64,000 bases of DNA. Origin: Sphingobium sp. D43FB (GTDB lineage: Bacteria > Pseudomonadota > Alphaproteobacteria > Sphingomonadales > Sphingomonadaceae). Shown in pieces: positions 7,156 through 16,477 of this stretch; the first letter of the stretch is position 1, and each line of letters begins with the position of its first letter. The notes under the pieces were generated by a model. That model saw only the letters and a list, made by a program, of their open reading frames with translations, was not told the DNA's origin and ran no database searches. A program made the translations under genes and the position numbers. The stretch covers positions 1 through 64,000 of the forward strand of contig NZ_NMUA01000010.1 in NCBI RefSeq assembly GCF_002312805.1, in the 5' to 3' direction.

Positions 7156-10100
7156 ATGAGCCTTCGCTTTTCCGAGGCTGGGCCTGAATTTCCTGAGCAG
7201 CTGGTCGATGCTCTCCTGAGCGGCGATGTCGTCTTCTTGTGCGGCGCGGGGGTTAGCGCACCGCAATTGCCTGGTTTCGGTGCGCTCGTGACACGTTGCT
7301 TCGCCGGTCTCAACGTCGATATGAGCGCTTCGGAGCAATTGTCGTTCAATGAGAATCGGTTCGAGGAAGCGCTAGGGTCGCTTAGCCGCCGGATAGTCAA
7401 TCCAGCCGACATGACTCGCGCGGTTGTGGCGGAGTTGCAGCCGCCCCTCGATGCGGATCTCTCGCATCATCGCACCATCCTGCGCCTGTCGCGCGATCTC
7501 GAAAACCGCCCTGCAATAGTGACCACCAACTTCGACACGCTGATTGAGCGCGCTCTGATCGAGACCGAGGATGCCGAGCAGGTCCGTGCCTTCAGCTTCG
7601 CTGGGCAGGATCTGCCGCCGCCAGGAAGCGCCGGGTTCGGCGGAATCATCCATATCCATGGTCGGATCGCCGACCCGGATCTCGGCCTAGATGAAACACC
7701 GCTGATCGTGACGAGCGCTGATTATGGCGATGCCTATATGCGATCGGGCTGGGTGTCGCGGTTCCTGTTCGACCTCTGCCGCACTAAAACTATCGTGTTG
7801 GTCGGCTACAGTGCCGGCGACGCGCCGGTACGATATTTCTTAAACGTCCTCGAAGCGGATCGGCAGCGCTTTCCCGATCTGCGCCCAGTTTATGCGATCG
7901 ACGCGGTGGTGACGCGCGACCTGGCGGATGTCCGCTGGGCGGCGCTTGCGGTCGAGCCGATCGCTTATGAGTACCAGTTCGATGCGGCGGGCAATCCGAC
8001 CAGCCATGCCGCCCTGTGGCCGGACTTGGAGAGACTGGCGGATCTCGTCGAGCGCCCGCGGGCAACGCGGCGCGAATGGGCGCAGGGGATCCTCGCCAAG
8101 CCCTTTGACGACACAGATGCCGCAGAACTCGATCACGCCGCCTGGCTTTTCAGCGGCCGCCGAGACCTGTGGTCGCTTGCGATCCCGACCATCATCGACG
8201 GAGATTGGTTCGACTTTTTCGCCAGCCGAAAACTATGGACCGAGCGCGACGCGTCTTGGATCATCGCTGCCTGGCTGGTCAGGGACCTTGCGTCGGCCGA
8301 CCGGTTCCGGCGCGCGGTCGACTGGCTCGAGAAACTCGGCAAGCCGTTCGCCGACGAGCTGACGCGACGAATCCGGCAAGTGAAGGATGCGCCGGTCCTG
8401 TGGCTCCGCCTCTGGCGCCTTCTTACGATCAGCAGACCCGATCGCGGCGATTATTGGGAGGACCGCGCCTATACATTGATGGAGGTGCTTAAAGGCCCCG
8501 TCGTGCTGCACGCCGACCTCGAACGGGCAGTGAGATTGCTGGCCCCCGCGCTCGAACTCCGTTCCGGCAGATCTTTCTTCGATGACGAACCCGCCGTCGA
8601 TCCGCCGCGGCGTCTCTCCGACCTTGCCTGGCCGCGACTGACGCTTTCGGACCGCGGCGGTGCTTCGGATCTCGTTGCCGCATTGATGGCGCTGCCGCAG
8701 CCGCTGGTCCTGCTCGAGATCGCTAGCGCGAGGCTGCGTGAGACGGTTGGGCTTTCGCTCGATATCGGCACGATCGAGGGGGATTATGACGGCAATGACA
8801 GCGCGGTGCCGTCGGTCGAGCCGCATGGCCAGAACGAGCACCATGATGGGCCAATTTTCTTGGTCGAGCTGCTCGCGCGGCTGCTCACGCCGGCGGCCGC
8901 CAAAGATCGCGATGCGGTCCGCGCGCAAGCCTCAGCCTGGAAGGCCATGCCTGGCATCTTGGGGACGCGGCTTTGGCTGCACAGCTTGCGTCAGGCGGAG
9001 CTGTTCGACGCCGACGAAGCGTTCGCCGGAATGGTGAACCTCTCGCGCGACATCTTCTGGACGGTGCGCCGGGAGCTCGCGCTCGTGCTGCGCGACCGCG
9101 CGGGGGATGCGCATGCCGACTTGGTTGCCGCCGTCGAACAGCGCATCCTGACAGAGGGGCCGGCCTATTATGACCGCTATGCGATCGAGGACGGCCAGGC
9201 GGACTGGAGGAGCCATGCCCTCGACGCGGAGGTCTGGCTGCGGCTCAACATGCTCGAGCAGGCGGGAAGACTGTCGGCCGAGGGTGCGGCGGAACTTGCG
9301 GCCATAAAGGCGCGCCGCGCCTATCTGGCGCGCGGCGTCGAGGATCAGGACTTTTTCGGATCCTATTCAACCGGCCTCCGTATGGTGGTCGGCGACGCGC
9401 AGCCGATCATCGATGCCGCTGAAGGCGAGCGCTTGCAGGTCGCGCGCGGAGTGCTTGGCAGCCATGATATCGAGAAACAGCAAGGCTGGAGCGCGTTTTG
9501 CCGCACCAACCCGAGGGGCGCGTTCGACACGCTCAAGGACGCGCCGCTCGATGACGCCAATGCGCCGCTCTGGCGAGACCTGATCGGCGCGCTGTCCTTT
9601 CCGGAAGGCGAAAAGGATCCCGACCGCCGGCCGCTCGTCGTCACGCTCTTTGCTGCGCTCGAGCCGGCCGAAGCACCATTTCTGGCGCTGGTTGTCGATC
9701 GCCTTGCCGATCTTTACTGGTCCTCGCCGCGCCAGGCTGAACCCGCGATCGCTGCCTGGTGGCAAAGGCTGTTCGCGGCAGCCGTGGCGCGTGACACGGA
9801 GCCCCTCGATTCCACGCGCGATCTTTATGCTGACCTGATCAACACCGCGGGCGGGCGCCTGACCCAGGCCGCACTTATTGACATCGAGGCCCGGCGCAAG
9901 GCGGGTGAACCAATCCATCCGGAACTGCTGGTTACGCTCGATGCGGCTGTGGCAGCACCGGGCCGTCAGGGCGCCATGGCGCGAGGCGCCCTTGTGTTCG
10001 CGGCAGGATTTGTGCTGACGATTGAGGGGCAGACCGTCACGCCATTGCTTGAAGCCGCGCTGACGGGTGACGGTGACGAAGCCATCGCGCTGCGCCGGGT

Positions 10101-10770
10101 TCTCGTCACCGATTCACGCCTGTCATCGGTCGCCTCGCGGGCATTTAGCGCGGCCGTCCTGCGCGGTGTCAGCGAGCTGACCGGTCGTGGCCATGATCTC
10201 ACCAACGCCGCCGCCAAGATCATCGCGCCAGCGCTGTCGATCCTGCGCGGCGAACAGACCGAGGCGGACTGGGGCATTGGCGTCGCCGATGCCGCGAGGG
10301 CACTCCGCACCGGGCCATTGGCATTGCGCAACGGTGTGGCCGAACTGGTAAAGCAATGGATCCTTCAGATTGATGAGGATCGCGCGGTCGCCTGGCGGAC
10401 GGGCATAGGTCCGCTGCTGCTCGCAGTCTGGCCGCGAGAGCGCAGCTTTCGCGACCGAGAATTCAGCCGGCACTTTGCCGATCTGGCCGTGGCGAGCGGC
10501 GACGCCTTTCCCGAAGCGCTTGAGCAACTCCTACCGCATATGTCGCTCCTAGAAGGGCATGGCGGCACCCACGGGATCGAGCATTCCGAGGCGCCCGAGA
10601 AATTTGCCCGTGAGACGCTCATCCTGCTGTGGAAGCTGTTCGGCCCCGGCACGACTAGCGACCTGTATGGCGTGCCGAAGATCCTCGATCGGCTGATCGC
10701 AGCGCTCCCGGCGATCGAACTGGACCGCCGGCTGCAATGGCTCGACCAGAAAGCCACACGCTATGAGTGA
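7156..10770 (+). CDS. Large SIR2-domain protein, candidate defence NADase
   Basis: Product of 1204 residues. The N-terminal ~290 residues are a SIR2 domain of the defence type: GDVVFLCGAGVSAP (about 27-40), TTNFDTLIE (Asn about 125), IIHIHGRI (His 166/168) and VLVGYSAGDAPVRYFL. These residues bind NAD and, in family members, catalyse its hydrolysis. The remaining ~900 residues are helical without an obvious known motif and look like a DUF4020-type or repeat sensor region. Anti-phage sirtuins of similar size deplete NAD on infection. No Shine-Dalgarno is visible. It overlaps the next gene by eight bases. The SIR2 assignment is firm; the defence role is inferred. Confidence 0.85.
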   Translation: MSLRFSEAGPEFPEQLVDALLSGDVVFLCGAGVSAPQLPGFGALVTRCFAGLNVDMSASEQLSFNENRFEEALGSLSRRIVNPADMTRAVVAELQPPLDADLSHHRTILRLSRDLENRPAIVTTNFDTLIERALIETEDAEQVRAFSFAGQDLPPPGSAGFGGIIHIHGRIADPDLGLDETPLIVTSADYGDAYMRSGWVSRFLFDLCRTKTIVLVGYSAGDAPVRYFLNVLEADRQRFPDLRPVYAIDAVVTRDLADVRWAALAVEPIAYEYQFDAAGNPTSHAALWPDLERLADLVERPRATRREWAQGILAKPFDDTDAAELDHAAWLFSGRRDLWSLAIPTIIDGDWFDFFASRKLWTERDASWIIAAWLVRDLASADRFRRAVDWLEKLGKPFADELTRRIRQVKDAPVLWLRLWRLLTISRPDRGDYWEDRAYTLMEVLKGPVVLHADLERAVRLLAPALELRSGRSFFDDEPAVDPPRRLSDLAWPRLTLSDRGGASDLVAALMALPQPLVLLEIASARLRETVGLSLDIGTIEGDYDGNDSAVPSVEPHGQNEHHDGPIFLVELLARLLTPAAAKDRDAVRAQASAWKAMPGILGTRLWLHSLRQAELFDADEAFAGMVNLSRDIFWTVRRELALVLRDRAGDAHADLVAAVEQRILTEGPAYYDRYAIEDGQADWRSHALDAEVWLRLNMLEQAGRLSAEGAAELAAIKARRAYLARGVEDQDFFGSYSTGLRMVVGDAQPIIDAAEGERLQVARGVLGSHDIEKQQGWSAFCRTNPRGAFDTLKDAPLDDANAPLWRDLIGALSFPEGEKDPDRRPLVVTLFAALEPAEAPFLALVVDRLADLYWSSPRQAEPAIAAWWQRLFAAAVARDTEPLDSTRDLYADLINTAGGRLTQAALIDIEARRKAGEPIHPELLVTLDAAVAAPGRQGAMARGALVFAAGFVLTIEGQTVTPLLEAALTGDGDEAIALRRVLVTDSRLSSVASRAFSAAVLRGVSELTGRGHDLTNAAAKIIAPALSILRGEQTEADWGIGVADAARALRTGPLALRNGVAELVKQWILQIDEDRAVAWRTGIGPLLLAVWPRERSFRDREFSRHFADLAVASGDAFPEALEQLLPHMSLLEGHGGTHGIEHSEAPEKFARETLILLWKLFGPGTTSDLYGVPKILDRLIAALPAIELDRRLQWLDQKATRYE

Positions 10771-11710
10771 GCCGGAACCGACCCGGATCACTTTCGACAC
10801 CGTCGACTCGACACTATCGCTCGATGAACAGAAGCGACTAGTCGCCGATTCCGGCCGCCGGCGGCATCTGAGCTGGGGGATGGATTTCGACAGCCGAGCG
10901 CTGTCACTGGACCCCGATATTCCCGATCATTGGGAAGAGCAGGTGAAGGAGCTCCACCGGCATAACCTAAAATCGGCGCGCACGGGCATGGTCGCAGAAT
11001 TCGGTGAGCGCGGCATCGATGCCAAGATCGACAATTTTGTAACGATGGGCATCAAGCCTTTCTCGGTACTCGCGCATCACAACGCGCTGTTTCATCAGGT
11101 TCGGCAGGCCTTTGTGATCGGCGCTTACTACCCGGCACTAGTCGGCGCGTGCGCGCTTGGCGAGCGCATACTCAATCATTTAATGCTGGACATGCGCGGC
11201 CATTTCACTGCGACGCCGGAATACAAGAAGGTGTATCGAAAAGATTCCTTCGACGACTGGCGATTGCCGATCGACACCCTCGAAGCGTGGGGCATCCTGC
11301 TACCTGATGCCGTCGTCGAGTACCGCGCCCTAATGGGCTTGCGTCACCGATCGATCCATTTCAACCCGGAGACAACGAACGCTCTGCGTGATGACGCACT
11401 TGCGGCTATCATCCATATGCGCACGATCATCGAGCAGCAATTCGCAAGCCATGCCGTCCGCCCCTGGTTCATAGCCAATACGCTCGGCCATGCCTTTATC
11501 CGTAAGGACTATGAAAACCACCCCTATGTCCGCGCGTACTTCCTCCCCAATTGCCCGTTCGTAGGGCCACTGTTTGGCATGGCTCCGGGGACGAGCGGAT
11601 GGGAATTTTTCGACCTGCCCGATTACGGCGATGGTGACTGGACGGACGATGAATTCGCAGCGGCCTATAATGATCGTGATCCTACCCTGGTCGCCGGACC
11701 AACGGCGTAG
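10763..11710 (+). CDS. HEPN-like partner of the SIR2 protein (hypothetical)
   Basis: Product of 315 residues that starts inside the last codons of the SIR2 gene, so the two are co-translated. The central part is helical and contains LMGLRHRSIHFN, in which Arg194 and His199 form the R-x4-H spacing of HEPN ribonucleases, preceded by a long helix (VRQAFVIGAYYPALVGACALGER). C-terminal part: acidic and Gly/Pro-rich (GWEFFDLPDYGDGDWTDDEF). No named family was recognised. A HEPN fold is inferred from one motif; it could be a nuclease, a regulator or an inhibitor of the SIR2 protein. Confidence 0.7.
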   Translation: MSEPEPTRITFDTVDSTLSLDEQKRLVADSGRRRHLSWGMDFDSRALSLDPDIPDHWEEQVKELHRHNLKSARTGMVAEFGERGIDAKIDNFVTMGIKPFSVLAHHNALFHQVRQAFVIGAYYPALVGACALGERILNHLMLDMRGHFTATPEYKKVYRKDSFDDWRLPIDTLEAWGILLPDAVVEYRALMGLRHRSIHFNPETTNALRDDALAAIIHMRTIIEQQFASHAVRPWFIANTLGHAFIRKDYENHPYVRAYFLPNCPFVGPLFGMAPGTSGWEFFDLPDYGDGDWTDDEFAAAYNDRDPTLVAGPTA

Positions 11711-11792
11711 TCCTCAGGGAGACTTGATAGGGCGCGCGGCCAAGTGCAGAGCGAGGAAGCGGGTTTCCGGCAAGCGATAAAAGGTCGTCCCA

Positions 11793-13352
11793 TTAAGGCT
11801 CGTCGTCACCCAGATCTTGTAGCCGACCATACCATGGAAGCAGGTCACCCAGCGCTTCCTGAAACGGATAATCTTTGGGCTCGGTTTTCGCCGACCCCGC
11901 GTCTTGATGGAGGCTGGAGAAGATCCAGCCGACCCGCTCCCCCGACGCGATCTCGACCGTTTCCAGCAGCGACGCCGCAGTCGCGGTTCGCAGCACGTCC
12001 TCGAGTTCAGAGATGGTGCAGAATGCGACGGGCAGGCGATCCTCTCTGGAAATGGCATGGGCACTGGCATCAGCAAGAACATGGGCACGTTCAAGGATCT
12101 GGGGAATGATGGTCGAGCGCCCCGCGAACCATTCATCAAGGGTAAGGATCAAAAGCTTGACGTCATCAGCAAGGCGCGTCGGTGCTACGCCGAACTGGCT
12201 GTGTGCGTAGAACCGCCAAAGCTGCATCACGCCCTTGGCAATCTCCTCGTAGCCGCGATCTTCGCCAGGTGCTTCACCGAAGCGGGCAGCTACGCTCATC
12301 CGAGATGCTTTGCACTCAATCGCCATTGAAACTACGCCGTGTCGATCATGCATGAGAATATCCGGGGTAGCGATCGGTCCCAAGGGCGTGCGATAACTAA
12401 TCTCCGGGTCAAACAGGACCGCTGGCAACATCCGCCTCAGCAGATCGAGCGCGTAACTCTCAAACTTTCGGCCGACTTCATCGCGAACGGTCCCGCCCCC
12501 GCCGACCACATCATAAAAAAGTCCGTTCGTTACCCGGTCCATGATCAGGTCCGGTAAGGGGGCAATCATCCTTCGTGCGCGATGTCCGACTAGGAGACAG
12601 GGATATCGCCGGAGGATGCTAGGCTTGTAGGCGGTTGCTATGTCCATCGCGCGAAGGTCCGCCGCCTGGGACCGTGCGACGGTGATAGGGCAGGAGATAC
12701 GCTTAAGCGTCTGCTGCAGGGTGTTTCGGGTGATCCCCCACTCGTGGATCAGGTCCATGTCCGTGGCCGGACGAATGCCGGGCTCGGGATAAAAGACCGA
12801 AAGCAGCGAGAAACCGACAAGGGTCATGTCTGAGGGGGTGAGATTGGCGGCTTGTTGCAAATAGGCGGCGCACTCGCCCTGACCATAAATAAAGGCGCTC
12901 CGATATAGGGGCGGTAGCCCGACATAACCGCGCTGCCAAGGAAACTGCCGAGCACCGATCCTGCCGAGCTCGACCAAGATGTTTACGTCCTCGCGACGCG
13001 CGAGATACTCCGCGCCCTCCATTGAGCGCAGCAGATTAACCAGATCGCCAATCGCGTTCCAGTTTCGGCAATCGAAGGTTTGAAAAATGCTCTTGGGGGT
13101 CGTGAGGAGTTCGTTTGCGAGCGTCTCGAGTTCCCATGGATAAATTGCGTGCGGGCCGAGAATGCCTTCTGTCGCAGCGTCAGGGGGGTAGCCGTTAAGG
13201 AAGCGCCCGGCCTCGGCAGCTCGACCCGTTTGCAACGCGTTCAACGCCCAGAGCATACGCAAAAATACGAAATCGTCGGCTGCCGACAGGAGTTTCGAGA
13301 ATTTAGTCCGCAAACCCGGAAGTTGTCCAATTCTCGTTTCTGGCGCCACCAT
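11793..13352 (-). CDS. Putative PD-(D/E)xK nuclease-fold protein
   Basis: Product of 519 residues, convergent with the SIR2 pair. In the C-terminal half, GRKFESYALDLL supplies a helix with Glu, then TPDIL and AIECKAS give the Asp and Glu-x-Lys of a restriction-endonuclease-like fold, followed by a helix with VMQLWRF. The N-terminal ~280 residues are helical and unrecognised; a stretch near residues 200-240 (EWGITRNTLQQTLKRI) could be a winged helix. GGGA precedes the ATG at 13352. Position beside a SIR2 gene suggests defence cargo. The nuclease fold is inferred from motif spacing and was not tested by a search. Confidence 0.65.
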   Translation of the reverse strand: MVAPETRIGQLPGLRTKFSKLLSAADDFVFLRMLWALNALQTGRAAEAGRFLNGYPPDAATEGILGPHAIYPWELETLANELLTTPKSIFQTFDCRNWNAIGDLVNLLRSMEGAEYLARREDVNILVELGRIGARQFPWQRGYVGLPPLYRSAFIYGQGECAAYLQQAANLTPSDMTLVGFSLLSVFYPEPGIRPATDMDLIHEWGITRNTLQQTLKRISCPITVARSQAADLRAMDIATAYKPSILRRYPCLLVGHRARRMIAPLPDLIMDRVTNGLFYDVVGGGGTVRDEVGRKFESYALDLLRRMLPAVLFDPEISYRTPLGPIATPDILMHDRHGVVSMAIECKASRMSVAARFGEAPGEDRGYEEIAKGVMQLWRFYAHSQFGVAPTRLADDVKLLILTLDEWFAGRSTIIPQILERAHVLADASAHAISREDRLPVAFCTISELEDVLRTATAASLLETVEIASGERVGWIFSSLHQDAGSAKTEPKDYPFQEALGDLLPWYGRLQDLGDDEP

Positions 13353-13694
13353 AACAATCCCATAGCAAAATAATGCGACGATCGGGTGGTTTTAGCTAAT
13401 GCGAGTGGCGGGTTACGTCATTAGCGGTCGTTCATGGCCTCGTCCGGAATGGCGGAAGGTGATCGACAGCCGCCAGAACAGAAGACGGTTCGCACCTATC
13501 GATGGACAATGTTGTGCTGAGCGTCCGGGATCGGTCGACATCGGTAGGCTACCGTTGGAAGCTCAATCACGCGCCACGCAGCCACTTACAAAAGTGCCTT
13601 GAACATGCGCGAGCGAGGCCGGTCGACATCCGCTACCTTGATCTGATGTTGCTGTTATGTTCTTTTGCTGGCCGAGCCCCGACGGAAATAAGGA
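13353..13694. other. Gene-free stretch
   Basis: About 340 bases between the nuclease-like gene and the next small ORF. Short ORFs present here have no credible start or composition. The left end should contain the promoter of the leftward nuclease-like gene; a CTATGGGATTG ribosome-binding stretch precedes its ATG. Nothing else was seen. Confidence 0.4.
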
Positions 13695-13994
13695 ATGCGC
13701 GCCCGGCTGACCAATTATGATTTCAACCTGCCGCTGATCGATGCGGTCAATGATCCGGATATGCCCGACATCCGCTGCGAACTTGCCGCGCTATCGCTCG
13801 GTCAAGGGCTCGACAGCGGCTATTACGCCGCAAAGGAAATGGCGGATGCCGTGACGTTGATCTGGAGCGAAGCGCAAGACCAGGTACCACTGTCTCATGG
13901 CGAGGCAATCCGACATTTGGGAGACATATTGGCGCGAGACGATGAGGGCTATCAACGATTTCTCTACGGAGCCGTAGGCGGCCTCATGCCGTAA
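13695..13994 (+). CDS. Small hypothetical protein, possibly a fragment
   Basis: ORF of 99 residues with a plausible soluble composition (NYDFNLPLIDAVNDPDMPDIRCELAALSLG pattern broken here into parts: acidic start, helical middle, C-terminal FLYGAVGG). AAGGA directly abuts the ATG, which is too close for efficient initiation, so the true start or the integrity of the gene is doubtful. It stands alone between a nuclease-like gene and a divergent small gene. No family was recognised. It may be a relic of a longer protein. Confidence 0.4.
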   Translation: MRARLTNYDFNLPLIDAVNDPDMPDIRCELAALSLGQGLDSGYYAAKEMADAVTLIWSEAQDQVPLSHGEAIRHLGDILARDDEGYQRFLYGAVGGLMP

Positions 13995-14156
13995 GACGCG
14001 GCAGGTCATCTCGCGTGGTTGGTGGCTAGGATGGCGGAACGCGCCGACATGTATCGGGTCGTCCAGGCTGCGGGCATCGGCACGCCTGCGCTTCCTGGCC
14101 GCTGAACCGCCCGGGCGACCTCGCCGGAACGGCGAAGCGAAACCGTCAACACTTGC

Positions 14157-14366
14157 CTAGAGGGCGGGCTGTTTCACCGTCACCCAGATATCGACAGGCG
14201 TTGCGAATTTGCCAGGGGCGGGCTTACCGACATCGATCCGCTCGGCCGTGACGCGCTCACCCGATTCGAGGGTGAAGGTCGCATAGCGCTGGGGCATGCG
14301 GCCGAAGGTCATCTTCTGGATAGGTTTGCCGGTTGCGGCGTTCATGATCGTGGCTGTGATGCTCAT
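14157..14366 (-). CDS. Small hypothetical protein
   Basis: Predicted 69-residue protein with regular alternation of polar and hydrophobic residues (TFGRMPQRYATFTLESGERVTAE, then PVDIWVTVK), suggesting a small beta-rich fold. It is divergent from the fumarylacetoacetate-hydrolase-family gene with about 90 bases between starts. No Shine-Dalgarno is evident. The function is unknown; sphingomonad plasmids carry many such short genes. Confidence 0.5.
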   Translation of the reverse strand: MSITATIMNAATGKPIQKMTFGRMPQRYATFTLESGERVTAERIDVGKPAPGKFATPVDIWVTVKQPAL

Positions 14367-14455
14367 TGCGTGCCGATAGAGTGGTGCGCAGGCGATTGTC
14401 CAGCGGCCGCAAGCTGCGCATAGGACATGACAGAGATTTGAAGGATCCCAGCCCC

Positions 14456-15142
14456 ATGACTTCCAGTGCCGCGCTGCCGATTGTGCCGTCCCCGTCTATC
14501 GCTATTCTCGGCAGTGAGGCGCGCTTTCCGGTTCGGCGTATCTTCTGCGTTGGACAAAACTATGCAGACCATGCGCGCGAGATGGGTTCGAACCCTGATC
14601 GGCAGGAGCCATTCTTCTTCACCAAGCCTGCGGATGCCGTGGTGTCGAGCGGCACGGAACTCGCTTTTCCATCGCGGACACAGGAGCTGCATCACGAGGT
14701 GGAACTGGTGATCGCTCTCGGTCAAGGCGGGTCGGATATCAGTGTCGAGGATGCCGCTGCTCATATCTACGGCTATGCCGTTGGGCTCGACCTCACCAGG
14801 CGCGACCTTCAGGCCACCGCGAAGAAGGCCGGTAGGCCTTGGGACATGGCGAAGGGGTTTGATCAATCCGCGCCTATCGGTCTGCTGGTGGCGGGGCAAC
14901 CACCTGCGTCCGGCGCCATCGATCTCACCGTCGACGACACCGTGCGACAGTCCGGCGATCTATCGCAGATGATCTGGAGTGGGGCCGAGATCATCTCGGT
15001 CCTGTCGACCTATGTTGTGCTTGCGCCGGGCGACCTAATCTTCACCGGCACGCCATCCGGGGTAGGACCGATCAGGGCGGGCGAAACGGTACGGGGAACC
15101 ATCCTCGATATCCCGCCGGTCGAGATACGATATCGCCGCTGA
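14456..15142 (+). CDS. Fumarylacetoacetate hydrolase family protein
   Basis: Product of 228 residues covering the whole FAH catalytic domain. FCVGQNYADHA, PFFFTKPADAV, HHEVELVIALG, VGLDLTRRDLQ, KGFDQSAPIG and GDLIFTGTPSGVGP are the family motifs; the two Glu and one Asp of the HHEVEL and GLDLTRRD segments bind the divalent metal. Members hydrolyse or decarboxylate beta-diketo acids in aromatic catabolism. The ATG at 14456 has AAGGA upstream and matches the usual start of short FAH proteins. No catabolic partners are nearby, so the substrate cannot be inferred; it looks like a stray cargo gene. Confidence 0.9.
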   Translation: MTSSAALPIVPSPSIAILGSEARFPVRRIFCVGQNYADHAREMGSNPDRQEPFFFTKPADAVVSSGTELAFPSRTQELHHEVELVIALGQGGSDISVEDAAAHIYGYAVGLDLTRRDLQATAKKAGRPWDMAKGFDQSAPIGLLVAGQPPASGAIDLTVDDTVRQSGDLSQMIWSGAEIISVLSTYVVLAPGDLIFTGTPSGVGPIRAGETVRGTILDIPPVEIRYRR

Positions 15143-15206
15143 GCAGTTGCGGCACGGCGCGTTATCCCGGCCTGACCCCGATACGCCCGCTGGGCACACC
15201 AAGCGA

Positions 15207-15920
15207 TCAGGCGCTGCGGCGCGTCCAGATATAGAGCAGATGGGCATCTGGGTTTGATGCATCACCAACGGCTATCCGGATGTGGCGACCATCGCAGGCG
15301 AACTCGGGCGCGCGTGGCAAAGTGAGATAAGAGCCGGCTATGATTATGTCTCCCGATCGCACGGCATCGACCGTGCGCTCGACGCCGAAATAGCGACCTT
15401 GCCAGGGTGCATGGACCATTATCAGCGTATCGCCCACCTTGATGGTCCGTTTGAACTGGGCCAGCGACATGCGTGGTTCAACCGGATTTTGCTGCTCAGT
15501 TCGTGCCGCCAGGGCTGCCCAATAGGCTTTGCCGATCGCCACCTCGCTGTAGAAGCTGACCGCACTATAATCTTGATAAAAGTTGGCGCGCGCAAAGCCG
15601 AAGCGCTCGATCTGATCGCGGAGCGCAAGCAGCAAAGGATCGCGCACCGCAGGATCGCGCAGGTCTATCGGCGCATCACAAATTGCAAGCCTGATCTTGC
15701 GGCCGCCCGCGAAGGATAAGCGGGTCAACGAGACCTGCAGGTCGGGATAGAGATCACGCAGATGTGCGGCGATTCGCGCACATAGGGCAGCAAAGGTTTC
15801 GTTCGAACGGAGAAGGTCGCCGCTGTAGACAAAGTTGCCGCGCTCGTCGGTCGGCGTCTGGCTGTAAAGCGCCGGCGAATCGCAAGCAGGGGCGCCTGGC
15901 GCACTGATCGGGTCGGTCAT
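15207..15920 (-). CDS. Plasmid hypothetical protein
   Basis: Product of 237 residues, starting MTDPISAPGAPACDSPALY at 15920 with AAGGAG upstream; the longer upstream extension is not needed. The middle part is helical (FAALCARIAAHLRDLYPDLQV), the C-terminal part beta-rich with VGDTLIMVHAPWQGRYFG. No membrane segment or catalytic motif was recognised. It opens a leftward series of short plasmid genes of unknown role. Confidence 0.65.
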   Translation of the reverse strand: MTDPISAPGAPACDSPALYSQTPTDERGNFVYSGDLLRSNETFAALCARIAAHLRDLYPDLQVSLTRLSFAGGRKIRLAICDAPIDLRDPAVRDPLLLALRDQIERFGFARANFYQDYSAVSFYSEVAIGKAYWAALAARTEQQNPVEPRMSLAQFKRTIKVGDTLIMVHAPWQGRYFGVERTVDAVRSGDIIIAGSYLTLPRAPEFACDGRHIRIAVGDASNPDAHLLYIWTRRSA

Positions 15921-16297
15921 GAACGGTCTCCTTGAAATCGAGCGGGCCCCTCTCGCCCTGCTCTCCCCATCGCCACCTTCTTCTCTCCACGCCCTCCTCG
16001 CGACCGGTGACGCCAATCCGCTGCTCCGCGAACGGCGAGACCGCTTGGCTTTTCGTCATTTTTGAGTATGGCTCAGGGCGTCCGCCAGCAGGCGGGCCGA
16101 GGCGTGGAAACCTCGTACCAGTAGAGCCGGTCGTTTGCTCCTAACGACCGGGTGGCGGGCATGTATGTCCAGGCCACCCGGCTAAAGGTGCTCGCGCTCG
16201 TCTACTGGCGGGTTTCCAACACCCGGTTCTCAGGGGCCGCACGCCTTGAATCATTCATGACAAGGCGTGCCGCCGGCTGAGCGGCCAGGAGCGGCGG
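15921..16297. other. Structured gene-free region
   Basis: About 375 bases with two strong stem-loops. CCGGGTGGC at 16148-16156 pairs with GCCACCCGG at 16173-16181. GCACGCCTTG at 16239-16248 pairs perfectly with 16261-16270, and its loop contains the smaller palindrome TCAT-TC-ATGA. No ORF with a credible start fills it. It could encode a small structured RNA, or hold protein-binding sites for the small gene that follows. Confidence 0.5.
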
Positions 16298-16462
16298 ATG
16301 TCTCAAAAGACCACAGCACAAAGACGGGCTCACGCCATAGATCTCATGGAGCAGGCGCTTGCAGAACTGAATGCCGCTGAGGATGTGATCGTCGCGATGC
16401 GGTTGCAGCATGCCCTCGATGTTGCGCGGGAGGAAGGCCCTGCTCAGTCGGTCGAAGACTGA
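16298..16462 (+). CDS. Very small helical protein (54 residues)
   Basis: A 54-residue ORF beginning MSQKTTAQRRAHAID and continuing as an amphipathic Ala/Glu/Leu-rich helix (EQALAELNAAEDVIVAMRLQ is representative). AGGAG lies at ideal spacing before the ATG, which is the main argument that it is translated. It follows a strong inverted repeat. The function is unknown; it may be a small regulator or adaptor. Confidence 0.55.
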   Translation: MSQKTTAQRRAHAIDLMEQALAELNAAEDVIVAMRLQHALDVAREEGPAQSVED

Positions 16463-16477
16463 CACTCCTGATCCGCA

